From the NCBI GenBank assembly GCA_021805865.1, contig JAJZDX010000033.1, forward strand, positions 1 to 49,341: a stretch of DNA of 49,341 nucleotides, in the 5' to 3' direction. This stretch comes from Pseudomonadota bacterium (GTDB lineage: Bacteria > Pseudomonadota > Gammaproteobacteria > Steroidobacterales > Steroidobacteraceae). Both the position numbers and the translations under genes were made by a program. The notes beneath the pieces were generated by a model that did no database searches, was not told where the DNA came from, and was given only the letters and a program-made list of their open reading frames with translations. Below are positions 24,383 to 34,322 of this stretch, piece after piece. Position 1 is the first letter of the stretch. The number at the start of each line of letters is the position of its first letter.

Positions 24383-25249
24383 ATGTTCGATACGCTGATC
24401 GCGCCGAGCCGGCTTGCGGCCCACCTGGGCGAACCCGGCTGGGTCGTCATCGATTGCCGCTTCGATCTCGAGCGGCCCGGCTGGGGCGAGGGGGAATACT
24501 CCCGCGCGCGCATTCCGCATGCGCGCTACGCACATCTGGATCGGGATCTGTCCGGAGCGGTTTGCGCCTCGACGGGCCGGCATCCTCTGCCCCCGGCCGA
24601 CCGGCTCGCCGAGCGATGCGGGGACTGGGGCATCGACGCGCGCTCGCAAGTGGTGGCGTATGACCAGGGACCGGGCGCCTATGCCGCCCGGCTGTGGTGG
24701 CTGCTGCGCTGGCTGGGCCACCGGCAGGTGGCGGTGCTCGACGGCGGACTCGCCGCCTGGCGGTCCGGGCGGCTGCCGATGGAAGAGGGACCCGCGGGCA
24801 CGGCAGGCGAGCCCCGGGCCCATTTCGAAGGCCGTCCCAACGCGGGCATGGTGGCCGCAACCGCCGAGGTCGAGCACGCTGTCAACTCAGGCGAGTTCTC
24901 CGGCGGCCGATGGGTGTTGGTCGATGCTCGTGCCGCCGACCGCTTCGCCGGCCGCAATGAGACGCTGGACCCGGTGGCGGGCCACGTACCCGGGGCGTGC
25001 AATCTTCCGTTCGCGGACAACCTGATCGAGGGCCGATTCCTTCCGCCCGAGAGACTACGCGAGCGCTTCACGCCGGTGCTCTCCGGGCGGGCGGCCGAGG
25101 CGCTCGTCTGCATGTGCGGCTCGGGCGTGACCGCCTGCCACAATCTGCTCGCCCTGGAAGCGGCCGGCTTGCGCGGCGCAAGGTTGTACGCCGGCTCATG
25201 GAGCGAATGGATCCGTGACCCCCGGCGGCCGGTTGCGCGCGGCAGCTGA
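24383..25249 (+). CDS. Sulfurtransferase (3-mercaptopyruvate/thiosulfate type)
   Basis: 288 residues with two rhodanese domains. The first, inactive domain includes WVVIDCRFDLERPGWGEGEYSRARIPHARYAHLD and QVVAYDQGPGAYAARLWWLLRWLG. The second carries the active-site loop MCGSGVTACHN with the persulfide-forming Cys; CGSGVTA is the mercaptopyruvate sulfurtransferase type rather than CRKGVTA of thiosulfate rhodanese. ATG 24383 has a strong GGGAGG 6-7 nt upstream, so it is preferred over ATG 24347. Cytosolic, no signal peptide. The gap to speA holds the structured leader RNA. Confidence 0.9.
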   Translation: MFDTLIAPSRLAAHLGEPGWVVIDCRFDLERPGWGEGEYSRARIPHARYAHLDRDLSGAVCASTGRHPLPPADRLAERCGDWGIDARSQVVAYDQGPGAYAARLWWLLRWLGHRQVAVLDGGLAAWRSGRLPMEEGPAGTAGEPRAHFEGRPNAGMVAATAEVEHAVNSGEFSGGRWVLVDARAADRFAGRNETLDPVAGHVPGACNLPFADNLIEGRFLPPERLRERFTPVLSGRAAEALVCMCGSGVTACHNLLALEAAGLRGARLYAGSWSEWIRDPRRPVARGS

Positions 25250-25327
25250 AGACGGGCCGAGGCCCGGGCGCGGCGCAAGATGGCGAAACCGGCGGAGAAA
25301 TCGCGGCAAAAAAATCGGGGTGAGGAC

Positions 25328-25355
25328 TTTCACTGTCGCGCGATTTTGATATCTT
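25328..25355 (+). promoter_or_regulatory. Promoter of the structured RNA/speA transcript
   Basis: TTTCAC (25328-25333), 16-nt spacer, TATCTT (25350-25355). Initiation would fall at about A25364, directly before the first strand of the closing stem of the predicted RNA. Confidence 0.55.
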
Positions 25356-25363
25356 GCGCGCCC

Positions 25364-25578
25364 AGGAGCCTGACCGACTCAGGGTCGCCATCGCGAGGGC
25401 GAGTCGCGCAGCGACGAGCGCCCGCGAACGACTCGCGGGCCCCCGGGGAGCCGCCAACCGCGAAGGCGGAAGCGGCACGGGGAAGCGGTGCCCCTGCCGG
25501 CGGGGAAGGCCGGTGCGACACGCCTGAGGCGCGCCGCACAAAAGGCAGCGGCAGACGAACCTGAGTCGGACCGGCTCC
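25364..25578 (+). ncRNA. Candidate structured leader RNA upstream of speA
   Basis: GGAGCC (25365-25370) pairs with GGCTCC (25573-25578), and CCGACTCAGG (25374-25383) with CCTGAGTCGG (25560-25569), leaving a symmetric 3x3 internal loop. These enclose several local stems: CGCGA/TCGCG, GCCCGCGA/TCGCGGGC over ACGAC, CCGCC/GGCGG, GGCAC/GTGCC, CCGGC/GCCGG and GTGCG/CGCAC. GGGGAAG occurs in two of the loops. The long-range stem joins the predicted 5' end to a point about 20 nt before the speA start, as expected of a cis-acting aptamer or riboswitch-like element. It matches no RNA class I can recall. The function is unknown; a polyamine or arginine response is only an inference from the downstream gene. 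Confidence 0.55.
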
Positions 25579-25599
25579 TCCACCTCAACCTGCGTCGCA

Positions 25600-27588
<1,989 letters not shown>

Positions 27589-27844
27589 CTGTTGCACGAT
27601 TGCAACAATCCCGGCCCCAGGTGGCGCATCGCACGGCCCGAGTACCTTTGGACAGGAGCGCGAGATTGTTTGCTTCCCGCAAAAGCCGGGAGTAGCATAA
27701 TTGCCGTATTCCGTCAGCGGATTGATCAGGTTTGAACTTCCGGTTTCTTTCGTCCCTTCCTCCACACACAATCCCGAATGATCCCGCGGTTCCGGCGGCC
27801 GGGTCAGGCCGTTCGTTGGCCGCACTGCCAAGAGAGACCTCCGG
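27589..27844 (+). promoter_or_regulatory. Long leader and promoter region of the RRM gene
   Basis: GTTGCA/TGCAAC hairpin (27590-27607 region) probably ends speA. CATAAT near 27694-27701 after a TCCCG/CGGGA hairpin is the likely -10. The resulting ~140-nt pyrimidine-rich leader (CTTTCGTCCCTTCCTCC) with a GAGAGA before the ATG is reminiscent of cold-shock or autoregulated RNA-binding protein leaders. Confidence 0.35.
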
Positions 27845-28126
27845 ATGACGACGATTTACGTAGGCAACCTGCCTTTCTCCGCCACCGAGCAGGACCTGAA
27901 GACGCTGTTTGAGCGTCATGGCAAGGTGGAATCGGTCAAGCTCATCAATGACCGGGAAACCGGCAAGCCGCGCGGCTTCGGCTTCGTGGAGATGTCACCG
28001 GGCGAGGCTCAGGGGGCGATCCAGGCGCTGAACGGCTTTCAGATGAGCGGTCGGGCATTGCGGGTGAACGAAGCCCAGGAGCGCGCACCCCGCCCCCGTT
28101 CCGGCGGCGGACCGTTCCGCCGCTGA
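27845..28126 (+). CDS. Single-RRM RNA-binding protein
   Basis: 93 residues. TIYVGNLPFSATEQDLKTLF carries RNP2 (IYVGNL), and KPRGFGFVEM carries RNP1 with both aromatic residues kept. A short Arg/Gly/Pro tail (RPRSGGGPFRR) follows. It resembles the cyanobacterial/proteobacterial Rbp proteins that bind RNA and are often induced by cold. AGAGAG about 10 nt before the ATG is the likely Shine-Dalgarno. The downstream Rho-independent terminator ends the unit. The RNA targets are unknown. Confidence 0.92.
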   Translation: MTTIYVGNLPFSATEQDLKTLFERHGKVESVKLINDRETGKPRGFGFVEMSPGEAQGAIQALNGFQMSGRALRVNEAQERAPRPRSGGGPFRR

Positions 28127-28304
28127 GATTCGCACCGTCTGGCGCGGGTGAGCCGCGACAGCGGCGGACGCCCGGTCCGGAAAGCCGGCCGGAAGCGACC
28201 CGCAGGGCGGGTGCTTGCCGAAGGACCGATCGGCGGCGGGCGGAGCCCGCATTGGCAAAAAATGCGCCGCATAAGGCGCCGGGGATCTCGTGCCGGTCGA
28301 ATCA

Positions 28305-28327
28305 CCCGTCGCTGCGGGGTTTTTTTT
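28305..28327 (+). terminator. Rho-independent terminator with eight T's
   Basis: CCCG, loop TCGCTG, CGGG, then GTTTTTTTT. The T-run is the longest in the window. It lies 180 nt beyond the RRM stop, after further small hairpins (ACCCGC/GCGGGT and GCGGGC/GCCCGC). Confidence 0.8.
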
Positions 28328-28356
28328 GGCCATGGCGCCGTCCACAATGCCAACCC

Positions 28357-29184
28357 ATGCGAGCGCCCCTGACAGCGGCGAAAGCCGCAACTGCCGCCCT
28401 GGCGGCCCTGACCCTGCTTTCGGGGTGTGCCACCACCGCCGGCCGTCAGGCGACAACCCATGACCTGGATGCAATCCTCGCCACGTCCCGGCCTGAGGCT
28501 GACCGCAGCCAGGATCGCTTCCGCCATCCGGTGCGGACCCTGCTGTTCTTCGGCATCCGCCCCCAGTCCCGGGTGCTGCTGGTCTGGCCCGCTTCGGGTT
28601 ATTACACGCGGATCATCGCCCCCCTGGTCCGCCGCAGCGGACGGCTGTATGCCGGGGTGATCGCGCCCGGGCACAGCGCGTTCCTGGCCGCGCGCCTCGC
28701 CCGCTACCGCAGACTGCTTGCATCCCGGCCGCACCTCTACGACCGCGTTCGCGTCGTCACCTTTCCGCTCGATGGCGGCGAGGTGCTGCCCCCGGGCTCA
28801 GTCAACATGGTGTTGACTTTCCGGGATCTGCACCGGTGGATGGCGCTCGGGGTGGCCCGCAAGGCCTTTGCGACGATCTATCGGGCGCTCGCCCCGGGCG
28901 GGGTGCTCGGTGTGGTGGACAACCGCGGCAACCCGTCGATGCCACAGGATCCATGTGCCAGAAACGGCTATGTCCGGCAGGATTATGCGATCAAACTGGT
29001 CGAGTCCGCGGGCTTCAGGCTGGTGGCCACCTCCGAGGTCAACGCCAACCCGCGGGATACCCGCAATTACCCCGCCGGCGTGTGGACATTGCCGCCGACA
29101 TACCGGCTGGGTCGGATCGGCCACGCGCGCTACGCCGCCATCGGCGGAAGCGACCGCTTCACGCTGAAGTTCATCAAGCCCTGA
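28357..29184 (+). CDS. Lipoprotein with class I methyltransferase-like domain
   Basis: 275 residues. The start MRAPLTAAKAATAALAALTLLSGC is a lipoprotein signal with lipobox LLSGC, so the mature protein is probably anchored in the outer or inner membrane facing the periplasm. The body resembles the predicted methyltransferase family (COG4798): VLLVWPASGYYTRIIAPLV in place of the SAM-binding glycine loop, VNMVLTFRDLHRW, ALAPGGVLGVVDNRG and VRQDYAIKLVESAGFRLVATSEV. The E/DxGxGxG loop is altered to PASGYY, and SAM is not expected in the periplasm, so catalysis is doubtful. ATG 28357 follows CACAAT by 8 nt and is the only start giving a signal peptide. Confidence 0.82.
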   Translation: MRAPLTAAKAATAALAALTLLSGCATTAGRQATTHDLDAILATSRPEADRSQDRFRHPVRTLLFFGIRPQSRVLLVWPASGYYTRIIAPLVRRSGRLYAGVIAPGHSAFLAARLARYRRLLASRPHLYDRVRVVTFPLDGGEVLPPGSVNMVLTFRDLHRWMALGVARKAFATIYRALAPGGVLGVVDNRGNPSMPQDPCARNGYVRQDYAIKLVESAGFRLVATSEVNANPRDTRNYPAGVWTLPPTYRLGRIGHARYAAIGGSDRFTLKFIKP

Positions 29185-29258
29185 GCCGCATCTTCAGACC
29201 CAACCCTGGCGCCGCGACCGGACCGCGCCGATGAGGCGCCGGCTGAGTGCTTCGCGCT

Positions 29259-31343
29259 CTACCACATCTCTTTCAGGCGCTCACCGACATCGAGCGAGAC
29301 GCCTTCTGCGCGCTCGTTCCCCGCCCCGCCGCAGGGGCCCGGAACCGGCAACGCAACGCGCTCCAGGCACTCGAGCACCGCATCGGTGAGGAATCGGCTG
29401 CGCCCGCCGTACACGTGCGCGTCACCGTAGCGGTGCTGCGCCGTCACATGGAACCTCAAGGGCTCGAGCAGCATCAGGTCGTTGCGCGCGCGAGTCACGC
29501 CGACATAAAGCAGCCGCCGCTCCTCTTCGATCAACTCCGGCTTGCCGGTCGCGAATTCCGACGGAAAAGTGCCATCCACCAGGTTGAGCAGATACACCGT
29601 GTCCCACTCCATGCCCTTGGCGGAATGGATGGTCGAGAGCACCAGGTAGTCCTCGTCGAGCACGGGTCTGCCGGCCCGGTCGCTGCTCGCCGCGGGCGGA
29701 TCGAGGGTGAGATCGGTGAGGAAGCGCTCCCGCGACGGGCACTGCCCGGAGAGCAGCTCGAGCTGCTCGAGATCACCGAGGCGCGTGTGGAAGGGCTCGT
29801 ACAGGCGCTCGAGATGCGGCCGGTACCACTGGCGCGTGAGTCCGACCTGCCCCGGCCACGGTTGGCGGGGATCGGCGAGCGAGCGCAGCAGCCCGATGAG
29901 CCGGGGCCAGTCCTCGGCCGAGGCGGCAGGCGGACCGAAGCTGTCCAGCGCATCGAACACCCGGCCCCGCGCCTCGAAATGCTCGATGGCGCGCCGGGCA
30001 TTGGCCGGCCCCATGCCGGGCAGCAGCTGCAACGTGCGGAACGCGGCGAGCGTATTGCGGGGATTGTCGGCCCAGCGCAGGATTCCGAGCAGGTCTTTCA
30101 CGTGACCGGCATCGAGGAAGCGCAGGCCGCCGTATTTGACGAAGGGGATGCCGCGCCGCCCGAGCTCGATCTCGAGCAGGTCGCTGTGGCTCGAGGAGCG
30201 AAACAGCACGGCCTGGCGCCTCAGGGGCACGTTGGCCTCGCGGTGGCGCAGAATCTCCCCACACACGTACTCGGCCTGGCTTTGCAGGTCAGGGACGGTC
30301 ACGAGCCGCGGTCGCGCGCCTTGCCCGCGCGATGTGAGCAGCGCCTTGCGATATTGGCGGGGCGCCTCGGCCATCAGGACATTGGCGAGATCCAACACCC
30401 GCTGGGTGGAGCGGAAGTTGCGGGTCAGGGTGATCACCTCGGCGCGCGGCGTGAAGCGATCCGGAAAGCCGAGGATGTTCTCGACCGCCGCGGCGCGGAA
30501 CGAGTAGATCGCCTGCGCATCATCACCCACCACCGCCACTCCGGCCCCATCGGGCTTCAGCGCATGCAGGATGTCCGCCTGCAGCCTGTTGGTATCCTGG
30601 TATTCATCGACCAGCACGTGGTCGAAATGCGCCCCCACCCGTGCGGCGAGCCCGGGCTCTGTCATCATGATGTGCCAGTAGAGCAGCAGATCGTCGTAGT
30701 CGAGGAGGCTCTCGCGCCGCTTGCGCTCGACATACGCCCGGTACAGGCGGGTGAGGTCCTCCTGCCACTGGGCGCACCAGGGGAACCCGCTCTCGAGACA
30801 CTCCTTCAGCGGGCGCTGGGAATTGACCCGGTGCGAGTAGATCGAAAGGCACGTGTCCTTGCGCGGGAAGCGCTGCTCCTTGCGCGCAAGCCCGAGCTCC
30901 TGGCGCAGCACATCGAGCAGATCCGCCGCATCGGCGCGATCGAGCACGCTGAACTGCGGATCGAGCCGCAGCTCGTGCGCGTACCGGCGCAGAAGACGGC
31001 TGCCCACCGAATGAAAAGTGCCCGCCCAGGTCATGCGCCGGGCGATGTCCTCGTCCGCGCCGGCGCTCTCGCCGTGGGCGGCGCGAACCAGGCGGTGCGC
31101 TCGACGGCGCATCTCGGAGGCGGCGCGGCGCGTAAAGGTCAGCATCAGGATGCGCGCCGGATCGACACCGTGAATGACCAGGTGCGCCACCCGATGCGCC
31201 AGCGTATCGGTCTTGCCGGTGCCGGCGCCCGCCACGATGAGCAGCGGCCCGGATCGGAACCCCTTCCCGGGCAGCGCCTCCCCGTAGGCCGCCGCCCCGC
31301 GCTGCGCGTCGTTGAGGCGGGCCAGATGGGCAACGGTCGACAT
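29259..31343 (-). CDS. UvrD/Rep-family superfamily I DNA helicase
   Basis: 694 residues. Helicase motifs in order: LLIVAGAGTGKTDTLAHRV (Walker A, motif I), ILMLTFTRRAASEM (Ia), HVLVDEYQDTNRLQADIL (II), VVGDDAQAIYSFRAA (III), ITLTRNFRST (IV), VLSTIHSAKGMEWDTVYLLNLVDGTFP (V) and RRLLYVGVTRARNDLMLL (VI). This is a 3'-5' helicase of the UvrD/Rep/PcrA group, somewhat shorter than UvrD (720) and Rep. ATG 31343 lies 8 nt after TATATT and yields the usual LNDAQRGAA start. It diverges from the NUDIX gene. Confidence 0.93.
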   Translation of the reverse strand: MSTVAHLARLNDAQRGAAAYGEALPGKGFRSGPLLIVAGAGTGKTDTLAHRVAHLVIHGVDPARILMLTFTRRAASEMRRRAHRLVRAAHGESAGADEDIARRMTWAGTFHSVGSRLLRRYAHELRLDPQFSVLDRADAADLLDVLRQELGLARKEQRFPRKDTCLSIYSHRVNSQRPLKECLESGFPWCAQWQEDLTRLYRAYVERKRRESLLDYDDLLLYWHIMMTEPGLAARVGAHFDHVLVDEYQDTNRLQADILHALKPDGAGVAVVGDDAQAIYSFRAAAVENILGFPDRFTPRAEVITLTRNFRSTQRVLDLANVLMAEAPRQYRKALLTSRGQGARPRLVTVPDLQSQAEYVCGEILRHREANVPLRRQAVLFRSSSHSDLLEIELGRRGIPFVKYGGLRFLDAGHVKDLLGILRWADNPRNTLAAFRTLQLLPGMGPANARRAIEHFEARGRVFDALDSFGPPAASAEDWPRLIGLLRSLADPRQPWPGQVGLTRQWYRPHLERLYEPFHTRLGDLEQLELLSGQCPSRERFLTDLTLDPPAASSDRAGRPVLDEDYLVLSTIHSAKGMEWDTVYLLNLVDGTFPSEFATGKPELIEEERRLLYVGVTRARNDLMLLEPLRFHVTAQHRYGDAHVYGGRSRFLTDAVLECLERVALPVPGPCGGAGNERAEGVSLDVGERLKEMW

Positions 31344-31525
31344 CACCTGCGAATATACGGAATGGTTCCGCCCGCTGTCACGGTGCAAAGCGCGCGTACA
31401 GTCGCTGCGCCGGTGGAGCACTGGATGACCGTCGGACTGGCCAACACGGGGCGCACGCAGAAGCGCAAAACGGGGCAGCCTGCGGCCGGCTCGCGCACGC
31501 GCAAAGCGGGTGCTACCCTGCGCGG

Positions 31526-32062
31526 ATGAAGCCGGAGCGACAGACTGTTCACTATCGCGGGCGCATCGTCACGCTCACCACCGATGAAGTGACCCTGCCC
31601 AATGGACATGTCGCGGCCCTGGAAGTCGTCCATCATCCAGGGGGCGCCGTGGCGGTCGCCGTCGACGCTCAGGAGCGCGTATGCCTGCTGCGCCAGTACC
31701 GCTATGTAGCGGACGGATGGCTGTGGGAGCTGCCGGCGGGGAAGCTCGAGCCCAATGAGCCTGCGCTCGCCACCGCGCAGCGAGAGTTGATCGAGGAGGC
31801 CGGCGTGCGCGCACGCGAGTGGCGCAGTCTCGGCTCCTACCTCAGCTCACCCGGGGTGTTCTCTGAGGTCTTGCATCTGTTCCTCGCGACCGAGCTCACA
31901 CCGGCCGCCACCGCGCACGAGCAGGCGGAGGTGATCGAGGTGCACTGGATACCGTTCACACAGGCGTACGAGTGGGCGGTCGGCGGCGAGATCCGCGACG
32001 GCAAGACCGCCTTGGGCCTGGTGAGGGCCCGGCGCCTCCTCGGGCGCGCAGCAGGCTCTTAG
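31526..32062 (+). CDS. NUDIX hydrolase (ADP-ribose pyrophosphatase-like)
   Basis: 178 residues. Complete Nudix box GKLEPNEPALATAQRELIEEAGV with the catalytic REL-EE core. The preceding VCLLRQYRYVADGWLWELPAG matches the NudF/ADP-ribose diphosphatase group that cleaves ADP-ribose to AMP and ribose-5-phosphate. TACCCT lies 6 nt before the ATG. An ADP-ribosylglycohydrolase fusion occurs 4.4 kb downstream, so free ADP-ribose handling could link them, but that is speculative. Converges on the unknown gene at 32086. Confidence 0.88.
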   Translation: MKPERQTVHYRGRIVTLTTDEVTLPNGHVAALEVVHHPGGAVAVAVDAQERVCLLRQYRYVADGWLWELPAGKLEPNEPALATAQRELIEEAGVRAREWRSLGSYLSSPGVFSEVLHLFLATELTPAATAHEQAEVIEVHWIPFTQAYEWAVGGEIRDGKTALGLVRARRLLGRAAGS

Positions 32063-32085
32063 GGGCCTGCCGGACTTCGGCTCAC

Positions 32086-32793
32086 TCACCAGGCTCCTGT
32101 CGAGTCGATGTGCGCCAGCTTGCGCGCGCCCGGCAGGCGGTAGAAGCGCCGCAGCCGCGCCAGCACCTCCTGCCCGGCATCGATGCGCTCCGTACGCAGA
32201 TCCCGCTCCAGCCCGCGACAGAATTTCTCGGCATAGCGGCTGGCCCGCCGGTACAAAGCCACGCGGCCGTCGGCGAGGTCGGGATCGATGCGGGCCCGCT
32301 CGAACAGCAGCCGCCGCAGCTCCGCCGGAAAGCGCCGCGGGGACTGCCGCTGAAGCAGCAGGCAGCTGACCACATACTTGTCCACTTCGGCCTGCATCTC
32401 GAGCTCGAGGAGCGACACGGGCCGCTCGTGATCGGCGTGCCAGGCGACGCACAGGAAGTGGCTCACTCCCTCGAGCGCGGCCCAGCAATCGGCCACGTTT
32501 CCGCCGTGCAGGCGCTGCAGCGGATCTTCCCGGGCGAGCCTGTCGATCAGCGCCGGATCGAGATACAAAGACACCTGCATCGCAGGCCGCTCGGCCTGCC
32601 CGCCCGCCTGCGGCTCGCAGACCGGCTCGGCGATGATGAGGTCCTCCTCGCAGCGGCGATGGCGGACCTCGAGCGGCAGATTTGCGCGATCGGTCACCAG
32701 AAAGTCATATACGTCGTAATCGACACCGAGATCATATATGCCGCCGAGAAGGGTCTGCAGGCGAGAGAGGATCACGGTGGCGGCGCCGGGCAT
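32086..32793 (-). CDS. Conserved hypothetical protein A (235 aa)
   Basis: Acid/base-balanced soluble protein without signal or membrane segment. It includes LGVDYDVYDFLVTDRANLPLEVRHRRCEEDLIIAEPV, HFLCVAWHADHERPVSLLELEMQAEVDKYVV and RLRRFYRLPGARKLAHIDS. The text has the even composition of a real gene and a buried His/Glu-rich centre, but no motif I recognise. Its ATG directly abuts the stop of the upstream gene (TGAATG), so the two are coupled. I cannot assign a function. Confidence 0.75.
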   Translation of the reverse strand: MPGAATVILSRLQTLLGGIYDLGVDYDVYDFLVTDRANLPLEVRHRRCEEDLIIAEPVCEPQAGGQAERPAMQVSLYLDPALIDRLAREDPLQRLHGGNVADCWAALEGVSHFLCVAWHADHERPVSLLELEMQAEVDKYVVSCLLLQRQSPRRFPAELRRLLFERARIDPDLADGRVALYRRASRYAEKFCRGLERDLRTERIDAGQEVLARLRRFYRLPGARKLAHIDSTGAW

Positions 32794-33447
32794 TCAGTGA
32801 GAGCGCATTCCCGCCCCGGGACCAGCGCCGGCGGCGCCGCGCGCCACCGGCTCGATGCCGAGGCGCTTCAGGAGCCGCAAGCTGCGGCGGCTGCCGGTCT
32901 TCAGCCACAGCTCGTAGAGCCTGAGGATGTCGCGATCGGAATGGGTGTAGGCGCTCTCGCTGAGCTCGTTGAGCGCATCGACTATCATCTGGAATTTCTC
33001 CGCGAGCTCGGCGAACACGAGCGCGAGCGCCCTGGACCGGCGGGGAGCGCCCGCAACGCCCGAGAGCGCCTCGGCCAGCTCGCCGTAGGCGCGGCCGCCC
33101 ATCGCAATGTGATAATCGATGTCGATGAGCTTGCGCGCGAAGCCCTGCGCGAAGAAGCCGGCTATGAAAAGCGACACATCGCCCAGGCGCTGCAGGCCGC
33201 GGTTGCGCTCGGCGCGAGTGCGCGCCTCCATCGCCTCTGACAGCAGCAGCACGAGCGGCTTGAGGCGCGGCCCCTCGGGAGCGGGATCGTACAGCGCCTC
33301 CGAGCGCGCAAACAGCGTGAGGAGGTTCACGACGTAGTGCTCGGTCTCACCCTCGACCGACAGGTGCTGGCTCACCAGCGCCCCGTGCAGCGCGTCCTTG
33401 AAGTATTCCTTCAGGTTGGCGACCGGCTGGACTGTGGCTTCAGGCAT
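32794..33447 (-). CDS. Conserved hypothetical protein B (217 aa)
   Basis: All-alpha soluble protein: VANLKEYFKDALHGALVSQH, EHYVVNLLTLFARSEALYD, LGDVSLFIAGFFAQGFARKLIDIDYHIAMGGRAYGELA, ALNELSESAYTHSDRDILRLYELWLKTGSRRSLRLLKRLGI. ATG 33447 is preferred over GTG 33459 because GAGGT lies about 10 nt upstream. A short Gly/Ala-rich tail ends the chain. First gene of a two-gene unit with protein A; divergent from the opgC remnant. The family is not recognised, although the sequence looks well conserved in character. Confidence 0.78.
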   Translation of the reverse strand: MPEATVQPVANLKEYFKDALHGALVSQHLSVEGETEHYVVNLLTLFARSEALYDPAPEGPRLKPLVLLLSEAMEARTRAERNRGLQRLGDVSLFIAGFFAQGFARKLIDIDYHIAMGGRAYGELAEALSGVAGAPRRSRALALVFAELAEKFQMIVDALNELSESAYTHSDRDILRLYELWLKTGSRRSLRLLKRLGIEPVARGAAGAGPGAGMRSH

Positions 33448-33522
33448 GTCTTTGAACACCTCGCGTGCGCTCTTTCATTACACCGAGCGGCATTGCTTTG
33501 ACAAAGTTGAGCCCGCGGAGTT

Positions 33523-34302
33523 GTGAAATCCGTCGCGACCGCGGCCGCCGCGCCCGGCCAGGGCACGGCCGGCGCTGGCAGCACCGCACAAGGAGTGCTG
33601 ACACCCGCCGTGTGGTTGCGACAGCCGCGCCCGCAAGCTCTGTGGATACCGGTGCTCATCGGGTCGGGACTGCTGTGGCTGTTCGCCCAGCTCGATGGGG
33701 GACGGCTGGCGTACCAGCTGGTATCGAGGGCCGGCCTGCCGCTCGAGCGCGCCGCGTTCGGAGCCTTCAACTGGTATGCGTGGCAGCTCGTGTGGGTCGC
33801 GGGCCTGTGGCTCGGATTCCACCAGCACCGCGGGGAGGGGACAGGCGGGAGCAGGCGGTGGCTGCGCCATCCGGCCATCGCCGTCGCGGCAGTGGCGACG
33901 TGCGTCGTCTTTCTGCTCTGGCGGCACCGGGTCGGCGGGCTCCTCGCACAGGTCGGAGCAGCCTCGCCGCTCGTGGACAAGTGGCGGCTCGGACCGCTGC
34001 GAGTGCTCGATTGCATCGCCCTCGGCCGGGTCCTCAACCATACGCTGCTGCCCGCGCTGCGCTGGCTGCCCGTCAAGGTGCTCGAGCTGCTCGGGCGCAA
34101 CTCGCTGCAGGTGTTCTGCGCGCACATTCCCGCCTGCGTGCTGGGCGATGCGCTGGCGGGTCCCAACGCCGCGCCGCCAGACACACTCGCGCAGGCGATG
34201 CTGCTTGCACTCATGCTCGGCGTCATGCTGTCCGTCGCCTGGCGAGCCGAGATGGTCAATCGCCAGAACGCCTCCCTCGCCGGCCGCTCCCCAGTGGCGT
34301 GA
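33523..34302 (+). pseudogene. 5'-truncated OpgC-family membrane protein
   Basis: 259-residue ORF whose text corresponds to the C-terminal part of OpgC (glucan succinyltransferase, normally ~360 residues or more with ~10 membrane segments). Visible: LWIPVLIGSGLLWLFAQL, FNWYAWQLVWVAGLWLG, IAVAAVATCVVFLLW, LVDKWRLGPLRVLDCIALGRV and LELLGRNSLQVFCAHI, the last two being OpgC signatures. The family's conserved N-terminal acyltransferase region (RxxxFDxxRG, DHI) is missing; instead there is an Ala/Gly lead (MKSVATAAAAPGQGTAGAG) from GTG 33523. The upstream 60 bp holds the divergent promoter of protein B. A remnant is likelier than a working enzyme. Confidence 0.6.
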
Positions 34303-34322
34303 CGTTCCGGCTCGCCGTTTCG

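Larger units (their letters stand above)
25250..25599 (+). other. speA upstream region
   Basis: 350 bases without a credible CDS. It contains an AT-richer stretch with a promoter (25328-25355) followed by a long GC-rich folded leader (25364-25578). The only ORFs here have Arg/Ala/Pro-rich shadow composition. Confidence 0.65.

Noticed and set aside
29247-31529. 760-codon plus-strand ORF opposite the UvrD/Rep helicase
   Set aside because: All seven helicase motifs are on the minus strand; the antisense frame is a GC shadow.
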